From NCBI GenBank assembly GCA_029204225.1, contig CM055094.1:27638107-27702106 (forward strand): a stretch of DNA of 64,000 bases, written 5' to 3'. The notes beneath the pieces are model-generated. The model ran no database searches and was not told where the DNA came from. It was given only the letters and a program-made list of their open reading frames with translations. Both the position numbers and the translations under genes were made by a program. The stretch comes from Diphasiastrum complanatum. Taxonomy: Eukaryota; Streptophyta; Lycopodiopsida; Lycopodiales; Lycopodiaceae. How positions within the stretch are numbered: position 1 is the first letter of the stretch; each line of letters opens with the position of its first letter. Of this stretch, positions 13,054-23,579 are shown piece by piece.

Positions 13054-13912
13054 AATGGATCCATCTTCTAGTTCATCTCTAATCGACAAACTCGATGGAG
13101 AGAACTACCATCTCTAGAAGTTCAAGATGAAAGTAGTACTACTTGCCAAAGAACTATGGGACATCGTTGATGGCATAGAGGTCAAGCCAGAGGTCGATGC
13201 AAACAGCATCACCAAATGGAGATAGAGGGATGACAAGGCATTTGTCTTGATCACTCTTAATATCAAAGACTCTCAAATCAGCCCAACTGCTCAGACCGCT
13301 AAGGATGCATAGGACATCCTATCAATTCTCTACGATATCAGGTTTGCTACATCCAAGTTCATTTGAGGAAGAAATTTTGTACATTAAGAATGTCTAAAGA
13401 AGATAGTGTTTTGAGCCATTTCAACACTTTCAAAAATCTCATGGAACAGATGACTGCAACCGGCTTAGTCATTGAAGATTTTGATGTCGTGATGACTCTA
13501 TTATCAAGTCTACTTGATGCCTATGAAACTTGGGTCATGGCTATTTCAACCCAGCAGCATCTCACTCTATCAAGAGTCATTTCAATGCTACTACAAGAGG
13601 ATATCAAAAGAAATGCATCCTCCTCCGGCTCAGGATCGGCGGATCCTCAAGCTATATTCTCAAAGAAAAATCAAAAGTTCAGATATTCGAAAAAATCTAC
13701 AAAGTCAGATTATTCTAACAGGAAGAGCAACATGTAGCCTGTATCAAATACAACATCATCAGAGTCTTTATCATTCTAGCCAAGATGAAATCTATTTTTT
13801 AGATCCATCAACAAGAGGAATTGAAGCTGCCTTCATGACCAAAGTTGAAGAACAACATGTTGGATTATTCTCCTTCTTACCAATCGTATAATCGGTTTTA
13901 ATCTTCATCCAT
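13054..13912 (+). pseudogene. Degenerate copia gag
   Basis: Begins MDPSSSSSLIDKLDGENY, the usual copia gag opening, but carries in-frame stops (for example TAG in the tryptophan position after ENYHL, and further stops near 13224, 13309 and 13363). The longest intact part (13363-13737) has the UBN2 gag motifs LSHFNTFKNLMEQM, LLSSLLDAYETWV and LSRVISMLLQEDIKR and then a Ser/Lys-rich tail. A short piece to 13890 may be the following protease region. The element is cut at 13913 by a gypsy LTR. Confidence 0.8.
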
Positions 13913-14540
13913 TGTTAATCCAATTCTACGGATTTTCCCGTGCGTTTACACAATCTACAAAACTACAAGTGTTTTTACACAGTCTGCAGAATTACACGAA
14001 GTTTACAACAGTGTTTATAAGGGAAGCTCCTTAGATCCTACTTACAAATCCTAAACACAAAAGGATAACACACTGTGGAGAAACCACCCAACCAAGTAGA
14101 AGCATCCAATCAATCTCTAGAAGCCTCACCCCCAAGCCAAGGAACAAGAAGCATGAATGTAGAGTGAGATCCTGGCAATGAATCAAGAACCATGATGAGG
14201 AGTAGGGCGAGTTTGGACCTCTTATATAGAGCCTAATGCATCCTGGGCACATAGCCATGCATAGCCCTATGTTCCCTATACATAGATTCACCTAGAATAG
14301 AGTCCTATGCATGGACCAACTATTCATAGAATTGCTATTGATAACTCTACACATGCATACACTGTCTCATTACCTTGTCTAAACTCCACTTAGTGTGTTC
14401 TGGGCCTCACAAGGATATTAGTTACTTTTGGGTCACGTCCAGTATGACGTGGCATAACTAACAGCTTGTTTCACTGGAGTACCATCGTGTATCCAAGACT
14501 AAGAGTATATTGTATCTATGTACTGGTCATGGACATAACA
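13913..14540 (-). repeat. LTR of a decayed gypsy element (family 1)
   Basis: On the plus strand the block starts TGTTAATCC and ends CATAACA, giving TGTTA/TAACA terminal inverted repeats. A purine-rich tract abuts it at 14541. CTATATAAG on the minus strand (about 14221-14229) is a good TATA box. The LTR interrupts the copia gag to its left. The matching second LTR is not in the window. Confidence 0.65.
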
Positions 14541-15842
14541 TTCTTTCCTCCTTAAACTGATTCTATCCTTAGAAACTAAAATTTGAAAAATTCGTCTTTA
14601 TGTTATCAACTCTCCACGAATCATCATCCTCAGTACGACCCTTCCACCGAATTAAGCACTCAGAGATAGAACGATTTCTCAATTGTTTATCTCTGGTTCT
14701 GAGCACTTTCTCAAGTTCCAAAGGTAACTAAGCGACAAATTTTTCAAATGGGATAGATCATCATCCAATCCAACTGTATCACCATCATGTAAACTTAGTT
14801 TCAAACGACTTACATGAAACACTGGGTGTGCAGTCGATTTTCCTTGGAGATCGAGTTCATACGCCAAAGAACCAATTCTATGTACAATCCTGAAAGGTCC
14901 ACAATAACGGGTAGGCAGCGTAAGGTAAATATGGATTTGCAATTTGTAACACGAGAGTTGAAACAATCATTGTTTTAAGTTTCTCAAAACACTAATTCAA
15001 TTCCTTGTTCCAAACAACAGGCGGACTAGGTTGATTCCTCTTTTTCTTTTTATTAGCAATTCCATTTGTCAGATTATTAAGCGGTGCTGCTAACTTAGCA
15101 TACCTCAATAAATCTCTTGAAGAAAAGTGTAAAACCTAAAAAAGACTGTACATGTCTCACAGTTTCCGGAATTGGCCACTAAATCACAATCTTGATTTTA
15201 TCCTCGTCAATCTTGATCCCATTTAATGTGATCTTATGACCGAGATAAAGCAACTCTTGCTTAAAGAATTCACACTTTTACACTTTAGCGTAGAGTAACT
15301 CCTGACGGAGCTTCATTAAGACGATTCAAAAGTGTTCTACGTGTTCCACCAAGAATTTACTGTAAACGAGAATGTCGTCTAAGAATACTACCACAAGCTT
15401 TCCCAAATATGGACGAATTAAATCGTTCATCATTTGTTGGAACGTTGCTGGAGCATTCGTTAATCCAAATGGCAACACTAGAAATTCATAATGACCAAAT
15501 CTAGAATGAAATGAACATCTTCTGACTTAATTCTTATTTGATGGTACCCTGTCATGAGATCTATCTTGGTGAAATATCGTGCTCCACCCAAGCGATCTAC
15601 AAGGTCATCCATCCTGGGTAATGAATATTTATTCTTTATAGTCACTTTATTAAGCCTCTTGTAATCCACACACATCCTGAAACCTCCATGTTCTTCGCTT
15701 TCAGAAGAACAAGGGCGCCCCATGGTGATTTACTAGGTTGTATATGTCCCATCCTCAGATAGTTTTCTATTGGATTTGAAATCTTTGTCTCCTCAGATGA
15801 CTGATGACCTTTTGAAGAGTCTGATCGGGTTGAGTGAAAATC
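14541..15842 (-). pseudogene. Internally deleted gypsy pol (family 1)
   Basis: Read on the minus strand. RT entry: LRMGHIQPSKSPWG (about 15720-15765), then CVDYKRLNKVTIKNKYSLPRMDD and FTKIDLMTGYHQIRI, then [12 protein letters not shown] (about 15420-15460) and the active site [11 protein letters not shown] (about 15365-15400). After RT remnants near 15080-15130 the reading jumps to the integrase C-terminus (14679-14966: RYCGPFRIVHRIGSLAYEL, HPVFHVSRLKLS). RNase H and the integrase core are missing. A polypurine tract (AAGGAGGAAAGAA, minus strand) precedes the LTR. The 5' side is cut at 15843 by another gypsy LTR. Confidence 0.8.
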
Positions 15843-16927
15843 TTTTACAAGTAGAGGTGAGGAAGTCCTCCAAATCCAAGGTAGAGGCTCCAAATGTCCT
15901 CCAAGCAATCTGCAAGCTTCAAGATGCTCCCCAACTCCAAGCTAGGATGCCTCCACCTGCAAGTAAGGATCTGCAAGCCTCCAAGGATCTCTCTTCCACC
16001 TGTGTCCCTACTCTTTAAACACAAAGATAGATAACAAGCTGGCCTCAAGTATTCACCACCCAACCATAGCTAGATCCAAGCTCCAAGCAAGACCTATCTA
16101 GCACCCCCTTGCTAACCATAAACAAATCACAAGCATACCACAACACTCCATAGCATACTCAAGATCCAAACCCTACTTATGTCCCATACCATAAGCAAGA
16201 TCCAAACCTTAAGCATACTACCACAAGAAGGCACTCTACATAGTAGCAACACTAGAGCAAAAGCAAAGCAAACAAGAGAGATCTCTCCCTCCCAATGGGT
16301 GCCCTACTACCCTCATATAGATGGCCCATGGACCCCTCCAATGCACTATGAAGTTCCATGCTCATCCAATGAGAGAGAGAGAAGCCTAGGGGAGTTAAAG
16401 AATCTCCAAGAGCCTCCATAGGCCTATGGAAGGTCAAGAGACTCCTTCCGTAATCTATGACTCTTTGAATGCCTTTCTTGTGGGAGTTGGGAACTCAATG
16501 GACACTTTAGAAGGGTGCCCTCCTACTAGGTCCCATTGCCCAAGTTGTGCATGTATACTTTGGTCCTAGACCATTAAAGTGATATGGTTCAAGATGGAGG
16601 CCCAAGGTTTAGAAAAATAGTCATCCCATGACTTTCTAACACCTCTCTAGGTTTCATACCTCCATACAAGGCAGTGACACCTACCGCCCTTAACCAAGGA
16701 CACTAGTACCTTAATCTAAGGCACCTATCCTTAATACTAAGGATACCCCTTATCCAAGAGTCACGTGACTCCATACCTCCGACTAAGGTATAGACACTTG
16801 TCTGTCCTTATCCAAGGGCACATACCCTTAATCCTAAGGGTACCTTGCCATTAGCCCCCAATACTAAATGGACTCATAGGATTTGAAGTATTGCTAGTTA
16901 CATTCCATATTCTACACTTTCTGTAAG
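15843..16927 (-). repeat. LTR of a chromovirus-type gypsy (family 2, copy A)
   Basis: A block of about 1.08 kb closely similar to the two LTRs at 25944 and 32436, in the same orientation. It begins TTTTACAAGTAGAGG and ends near CTGTAAGA. It belongs to the truncated element at 16928-18231 and lies within the older gypsy pol to its left. Its right end diverges from the other two copies over the last 20-30 bases. Confidence 0.85.
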
Positions 16928-18231
16928 ACCCTTGCAAATGGGTCCTACAAAGACCTCAATGTTTGAGAATCGTCTGATTTCCTTCCCCCTAAACTTAAAT
17001 TTTTCCCAGGTATCCTCCTCTTCTAAGTTGCCCCTCCACTTGACTAAAAATTCCTGAAGCACTCTACTCTGTAGAGTCCTCTGCCGGCTATTAACAATCG
17101 CCTCGGGTTCAAGTGGTCAACTCATGGACTCATCATGAAGAAGTTCCTCTAGATCTTCCACAGAGAGCAGGGTCTCCCCAACCCCTAACGAGGGTTTCAA
17201 CTTACTAAGTGGAAAACATGATGAATTCCAACGTTAGCTAGAAGGTCTAGTTTGTATGCGACCTTGTTTATCACTTGGATAACCTTAAAAGGACCGCAAT
17301 ACCTAGGCATCAACTTTGCACACTTAATAGTTTTCAAGCCCCTAGAGTGACTAAGGACTTTCAAAAATACCCAATTATTGACCATGAATACCTTGTGCTT
17401 TCAAGATAGATAAGCATAGTGCCTTGCCCTGTCTTGGGCACTTCTTATGCTATCTTTAGCCAGCTGTAACATTTCTTGCATATCCACAAGGAAATCAGCT
17501 ACGGCTTGCACCCGTAGGTTTTTCATGCCAACACTAATTGGTGATTGAGGTTGAAAACCATACATAAACATGAAAGGGCTGAATCCGGTCGCTGAATGTT
17601 TTGCACTGTTATATGCAAATTCCACCAATGGAAGGTATCGTTCCCAATCAGATTGTCGATGGCCCACATATGCTCGAAGCATATCCTCCATCGTCTGATT
17701 GGTCCTTTCCATTTGACCGTCTGATTCTGGATGATCTATAGAACTCATACTTAAAGTTGTTTCCAAACTTTTCAAATACTGCTTGCCAAAAATTCCTAGT
17801 GAATTGTGGGTCATGGTCACTGACAATATCGCAAGGCAGCCCGTAAAGTTGAAAAAGTTTCTCAACAAACAGTTGAGCTAGTTTTGAAGCTTTAACAGTA
17901 GTTTTCATTGGGATAAATTGAGCAAACTCCGTAAGTTTGTCAACAATGACCCAAGCCGAATCGTGGCTCTTCCCTGTACGTGGAAGCCGGACCACAAAAT
18001 CCATAGATATACTTTTCCACTTTCCGGTAGGAATATCTAAGGATGCAATAGGCCACTAGCTTTTAGCCTCTCTACTTTATTTAATTGGAACTTAGTACAT
18101 TTAAGTACATAGGCCTCTACTGACTTTTCATCTTAGGCCACCAAAATTGCCTTCGAACTAAGTCAAGTGTTCTTTGTATACCCGGATGTCCTGCGCATGG
18201 ACTATCATGACACTCGTGCAATATTTGGGCC
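16928..18231 (-). pseudogene. Truncated gypsy integrase and chromodomain end (family 2, copy A)
   Basis: Minus-strand reading, closely parallel to 27064-28360. Integrase core: MDFVVRLPRTGKSHDSAWV (about 17945-18004), then ESDGQMERTNQTMEDMLRAYV with the catalytic glutamate region (about 17650-17720), NSAKHSATGFSPFM, and the C-terminal RYCGPFKVIQVINKVAYKL (about 17250-17310). The chromodomain region is present but broken by stops (about 17020-17110). A purine tract lies near 16983-16996. The copy stops at about 18231, where an unrelated leader begins, so gag, RT and the other LTR are missing. Confidence 0.85.
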
Positions 18232-19356
18232 TTGCTAGATCTATTCCATGTTTCAAGAATCTGATTCTATATCGTGAAAAAGATTTCGAAATTCAATCAA
18301 TCGATACTTCCAAAAATGAAAAATTTCTCAGAATCCAAATTAGAATATATCAGATTTGACCCAAATTTTGACAGAGATTTGATCTGGAAAATCATAATCT
18401 AGAAATAGGACCGGCAAAGGTATCCTAGGCGAAGGTTGGCTCGGCGAAGGTTCAACAGTGCTATTTTGGAAAAAAAAAACTCTCTGATCAATTTTTCTGA
18501 CAATTTCTTGGGTAATAACCTTCGCCAAACTCTCAAATGCAAGATCTGACACAAATAAAACTATGGAAAACCGGACGAAGGTTTCTGACACAAGAAAATA
18601 CAGTTTATGTAGCTTGGCGAGGGTAAAAATCAAGATTTTCTATGATCTGGACAAGAAGAATCTTCGTCGAACTCAGAATGGTATTTTACTATAAATAGAA
18701 TGTTCTGAAAACTCGACGAAAGTTTTGGCGAAGGATCAAGAGTAATACTGGTATTTTTGCAAAAAAGTGACTTTTTTGACAAAAAAATGACAATATGACA
18801 ATTGATCTTCTGAAAACCCTTCTATTTCTGGTATTATTCTTCGTCGACCTAGCAGTAGAGATTACACCTATGCACAGTGAATCGGGCGAAGGTTCTTTTT
18901 CTGTATTTTTAGGGTTTTGGTGATTTTTTGGTGTTTTTTGACGGTTTTTCTGATGTTTCTAGAAATCTACTGGGAATTAATCTTCGCCCTTCAAACTAAA
19001 GGTTTTGTGATCAAAACCGAAGGTGTTTGCAACTCGGCGAAGGTTTCTTGAAAGAGGGCAAAAAGTTATCAGCTCTGATGACGATTTTTGTCTCTTTTTG
19101 ACCAAAATCTGGTAGATTTGACCGATTTTTGTTGTTTTTTCTGATATCTCAGATCCAAATGGATCTTAAGATTGGTGATCTGAATAGCTTCCTCTGTTCT
19201 ACAATCAAATTAGATTTTAAACAAGCAAATCCACTCAAATCAAGCAAAATCAATCCCAAACTGTGCCACGACAAGATGTCTAATGCAAGCTAACCATCCA
19301 ACAAACATGCTGCAAACTGAAAAATTGGCGTAGCTCCCCGGCAACGGCGCCAAAAT
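18232..19356 (-). mobile_element. Leader of an LTR element with tRNA-Asp-type primer site
   Basis: Non-coding DNA lying downstream (minus strand) of the primer site at 19335-19352. It contains about a dozen copies, in both orientations, of a GGCGAAGGTT-like decamer between about 18425 and 19045. No gag or pol is present. The primer type suggests the Tat/Athila branch of Ty3/gypsy. The region is joined to a broken chromovirus at 18231. Confidence 0.55.
19335..19352 (-). promoter_or_regulatory. tRNA-Asp-type primer binding site
   Basis: The minus strand reads TGGCGCCGTTGCCGGGGA, the primer binding sequence common in plant Tat/Athila elements. It lies four bases from an LTR end in CTACA. Confidence 0.8.
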
Positions 19357-19826
19357 TGTAGTGGGTTTCTTTCCTTGCCTAACCTCAAACCAAGATCTAG
19401 TCAATCTAGCATCAAGAGACGAAGTTAGTTGTCATGCGTAGGTTCGTTCCCATGAGAGCGATACTATAGTTCAAATTTCAGCATGAATGGAAGATCCACA
19501 TCTAACTCTAACATCCATTAACACTACACATCCATTAACACTACGATCCATTAACACTATGCATCCACAACAAAGATAGCTTACTCTTTCTCTTTCTCCC
19601 TTTCTCTCTCATAAAAAGTATAATAACATACAATTCCAATAACATTCAGATCCAACAATTAGCAAAAACCAAAGAAAGCATGAGAGATGGAGGAAAAGTG
19701 ATAGAGAGCAAGGACATTCATCAATCCATTTCTGAAGAGAACCAATCTGCTTTATTGAAATGAGGAAATGAACATGTGTAGGAACTCGAGTTGGTCTCTT
19801 TTTATAGTAGAGAGGAGTTCTTTGTA
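19357..19826 (-). repeat. LTR (possibly U3-truncated) of the tRNA-Asp-type element
   Basis: On the plus strand it starts TGTAGTGGG next to the primer site. Minus-strand TATAAAAAGA (about 19796-19805) is the likely promoter. No clear CA end is seen before copia gag sequence begins near 19830, so the U3 end may be missing. Confidence 0.55.
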
Positions 19827-20150
19827 CTAAGCTGGTTTTTGGTCTGGCTTTGATTGCTTCGGGCCTTTCTTCTTCTTCTGCTTTGTCGTGCTCTTGTTGG
19901 TGTACAAGGCGTGAGAATCAGCTGAGGAACTTGAGGCTTCGTTCCTCCGTGTGTCTTCCTGCAACAACATAGTAATGACTCTCGAAAGAGACAATTCTGG
20001 ATGAGTCGTGATGATCATCACCCAGCTGTCATAAGAGCTTGGCAAGCTTGTAAGCAGTTGCATCATTGCTTCTTGATCGTCTATGACGCCTTTGCTTTTC
20101 GTCTTTTCATCTTCTGTGAGAATTTGCATGTTAATATGCAGACTACGCGA
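19827..20150 (-). pseudogene. Copia gag fragment
   Basis: Minus strand. Recognisable UBN2-type gag: VIDDQEAMMQLLTSLPSSYD, SWVMIITTHPELSLSRV and TMLLQEDTRRNEASS, then a Lys-rich tail (KQKKKKGPKQ) and a stop at 19827. Similar to the gag at 13363-13737 but on the opposite strand. Sequence upstream of about 20150 in the same open frame is not gag-like. Confidence 0.75.
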
Positions 20151-20917
20151 CAACGAAACCCATTCACGTTCATGCAAGGAACACTCAGAACCACAAGCCA
20201 CGACAGATATGGAGACAACCAATTCCTGGACCACATGGTCCCGACAACATACCGTTGGCGCCATGGACCGAATGGTCCCGACGGCATACCGCTGGCATCC
20301 CGGGATAAGACCCTCAGCTATGTGCCAAATCAAAAAGTTTGAAGCAGCCTTACAGCTGGCGCTTTTATCGAACACTGAAACCCATAAGGTAATCAGAGTC
20401 AGTTTGAGGAAAATCCCACTTTATTGATAAATCTGAGAAGGTTACATTTCAAGTGTGTGACCGACCCTAGCCTCCGGGGCGCTGGCATGCCAAGGCGAGT
20501 GCCTGGACAACATTCTAGCAAGGGAGGCTGAGACTTGGTTGGAGCTCGTCCTGAGTCGCAACCCGCACTCTCCTATAGTATTGGTGGGATTCGCCACCTC
20601 CCCTCATACCAAGTACTCTACCCAGGCTGGTAAGGCACGTTTTCTCTCTCTAGAAAGTCATTTTCTCTCTCTAGAATTTATTGAACCCCAGGCTTCCTTT
20701 AATCATGCCTAGATCGTGTGAGGTGATTGCACATCGATCTGAGCTCTCGGGACTTCGCTAGAACCGATCAAAGATTTTCAGCCATAGGAACTTGGCGCTG
20801 GCTGGGTTCTTTCTGGTCATAGTGGTGCCGGTGACGCCAGGCGCAGCAGGGGCGCTACTGGCGCCGGGGACAATGCTGGCGCCAGTGGCACCGAAAGTAA
20901 AGCTTGTAAAGATAGCT
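20151..20917. other. GC-rich junction region with GGCGCC/CTGGC repeats
   Basis: Lies between a copia gag piece and the 3' end of a copia pol, so it probably contains LTR material of the latter. Two tandem degenerate copies of TGGTCCCGAC..CATACCG..TGG occur at about 20240-20300. Several GGCGCC or GGCACC motifs crowd 20815-20905 just after the RNase H stop. A duplicated TTTTCTCTCTCTAGAA occurs at 20640-20680. No gene. Confidence 0.45.
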
Positions 20918-23102
20918 TTACAACAATATGTCTGCAACCATGTCTTGCATTCTGCAGTACGTTAAGCTTACTTCCTTGTCGAGAACCTTGCCCCTGATGT
21001 AGTGATATCTGATTTCAATGTGCTTACTCCTAGAGTGAAATCTAGGGTTGACCGATAAGGCAATAGCACTTTGATTATCACAAAATAAAATTGTATGGCT
21101 GTACTGATTCAGATTAACATCTGACAGTAAATTCCTCAACCAAAATGCTTCCTTAATAGATTGAGAAGCAGCAATGTATTCTACTTCTGTAGAAGAAAGT
21201 GCGACATAAGTTTGCTTACAACTGTTCCATGAGATAGGACCACCGCTGAAGAAGAATGTAAATCCAGATGTGGATTTACGATTGTCTACATCTCCTCCCC
21301 AGCTTGCATCATAACCACTGAGCTGATGAAGATTGTCATTGCTGACATCTCCATAGCAAATGCACTGGTCCATGGTAGCTCGAATATATCTTATGACTCG
21401 TATGAGAGCCTTCCAATGGGTAATGCCAAGATTAGCCATGTATTGGCTGAGTGAGCTTACAAAAAAAGAGATATCTGGTCTTGTACAGACCATTGCGTAC
21501 ATGAGAGATCCTAGTATCGATCAATAAGGGTATTCTCTCATTTGCTCCACTTCCTGCTTGGTCTGGGGACATTGGTCCTTTGATAGATGCAGGCCTGAAT
21601 CCATTGGTGAGTGAGCTAATTTACAATTCATCAAATTGTATTTGTTAAGAACATTGTGGAGATACCTTTGTTGAGTGATATAAATCAGTCAATTTGCTCT
21701 GTCTCTATGGATTTGAATTTCCAGACAGAAGTGAGCTTCGTCCAGATTAGTCATGTCGAACTCTGAAAACAACATCTATTTCGAATCCTTGACCATATTG
21801 GAATTGTTGTTGAAGAGCAATGTATCATCCACGTATAAGGTGATAATAATGAAGGATTGCTGCACTGACTTGGAATAGACATTGCAATCAACAGTGCTTG
21901 GTTCAAATCCTTGTTCAATGAGGAATGTGTTGATCCTCTTAAACCAAGCTCTGGCAGACTGTTTCAAGCCGTATAGTGCTTTGTGGAGTTTACAGACATG
22001 ATTCTTCGTCCCTTCCAGAACGTATCCTTCGGACTAGATCATCTAGATATCTTCAATATAACTCCATTCACATAGGCTGTTTGTACATCAAGTTGATGCA
22101 CTTTGAGGTCAGCAGCTGCAACATAAGACAAGAGCATTCGAATCGACAAATGTTTGATGATTGGACTAAAAGTCTCACTGTAGTCAACATTCGAGATCTG
22201 GGTGAATCCTTGTGCTACCAGTCTTGCCTTCCTTCAATCAATCAAAGATTCATTTGCAATCAATGATATTGTAGCCAATAGGAGCTTCGACTAATGACCA
22301 TGTCTGTTTCTTGATCAGAGAGGAATACTCTCTGTCCATAGCTTCTCTCCAAAAATCAGAGTCTGGTTGGCTAAGTGCCTCTTCGACTGTTGTCGATTCC
22401 TGCATCAACAGACATGCAGACTCAGGAGTATACCTTGTGGGCTGTGTACACTCGGCTTGATCTTCTGGGAAGATTCGACTGATAAACCGCCCCTGGGATT
22501 TGTTGTTGGGTAGCAGCAACATCTTTGTCTGATTCGTTGTCTCACAGTGGGTCGATGATAGACACGCCTGAGACATAAACTCGGACTGTTGTGTCAATGG
22601 CAAGTGATGGAGGTTCTTCTTGAGCAATGTCCTTGCCTTTGAGGTCGACGAACTGATCCTCGATAAAGACTGTATCCCAGCTATACAAGATTTGCTGGGT
22701 ATTAGGATCATACAGCTTATAAGTACTGTCAGACGAAGTATATCCGATCAGGATGGTCTTGAGACCTTGGAAGTCCAATTTCTTCCTTGTGTCTTTTGGA
22801 GTCTGCGCGTAGGCAATGCACCCAAACTAGGTTCTTCAAAGAAGGCTTAGAGCCTGTCCACACCTCGTGGGGTGTCTTGTCTGAGAGGGCCTTGGTCGAA
22901 CATATGTTCTAGACATAAGCTGTAGTGGAGACAGCTTCATCCCAGAATCTCTTGGGCAACGATGCATGTGATAGCATACATTTGGCAGATTCAACCAGAG
23001 TACGGTTCTTCCTCTCGGCTAAGCCATTAGACTGAAGACTATAAGTGTGATGAATTGTTGCTCAATGTCTTTGGCAGTACTCCTTAAACTCGATAGAGAT
23101 AG
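20918..23102 (-). pseudogene. Degenerate copia pol: integrase C-half, RT and RNase H
   Basis: Minus-strand order. Integrase NGLAERKNRTLVESAKCML (about 22975-23030) and its C-terminal region with GYTSSDSTYKLYDPNTQ (about 22690-22745). RT entry DSDFWREAMDREYSSLIKKQTW (about 22295-22360), RT core with ARAWFKRINTFLIEQGF and the active site LYVDDTLLF (about 21805-21835). RNase H: MVCTRPDISFFVSSLSQYM, SGYDASWGGDVDNRKSTSG, LSSTEVEYIAASQ, CDNQSAIAL and RSKHIEIRYHYIRG, ending at 20918. Several frameshifts and stops separate these blocks. The integrase zinc finger and first part of the core are absent, cut at about 23103. Confidence 0.85.
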
Positions 23103-23132
23103 ACTGTGCGACAACGCAAGTAAATATGCAGC

Positions 23133-23579
23133 ATGAATGGAGGCAGATTAAAAAATGGGATTTGGGAGAGTAGAGGAGACAAATCCAACAAGCCAAACTC
23201 TGCACAGGTACCTTATAGACAAAAACCAATATGGTGCCTACATTGCCGGACTACGCATCCTGCTGATGTTTGTCCTTCATATCAGCCTGTCCAAGCACAT
23301 ATAGTACAACAATATGAAGAACAATCGTCACAATCTGGACATTCCTTGACTTATCATGAATATCCACCTGAAAGTCCAGATCCACTAGCCATACAAGATG
23401 GCTATGCTGTTATACAAGGGCCATTGAACAACAGATGTTTCATCTGTGGTGAAACCAACCATTTCATGGTTGATTGTCCAGTCAAGACCAAGTACCACGC
23501 TGAGTGTCTCAACTGTGTCAGAAAACACAGTTTCAAAGACTGTCTGAAACAACCAAGTAAGACATGCCCACCACGTTAG
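23133..23579 (+). CDS. Zinc-knuckle ORF, probably a gag-like fragment
   Basis: A 148-residue open frame with three cysteine-rich knuckles: CLHCRTTHPADVC (about residue 35), CFICGETNHFMVDC (about residue 101) and CLNCVRKHSFKDC (about residue 125). Only the middle one has standard CX2CX4HX4C spacing; the others read CX2CX3HX4C. Between them lies a Gln/Tyr/Pro-rich linker. Retroelement gag proteins and some host nucleic-acid-binding proteins carry such knuckles. No protease or RT follows in the expected frame. It starts just beyond the broken copia integrase. I do not recognise the family. The start codon is the first in the frame, not proven. Confidence 0.5.
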   Translation: MNGGRLKNGIWESRGDKSNKPNSAQVPYRQKPIWCLHCRTTHPADVCPSYQPVQAHIVQQYEEQSSQSGHSLTYHEYPPESPDPLAIQDGYAVIQGPLNNRCFICGETNHFMVDCPVKTKYHAECLNCVRKHSFKDCLKQPSKTCPPR

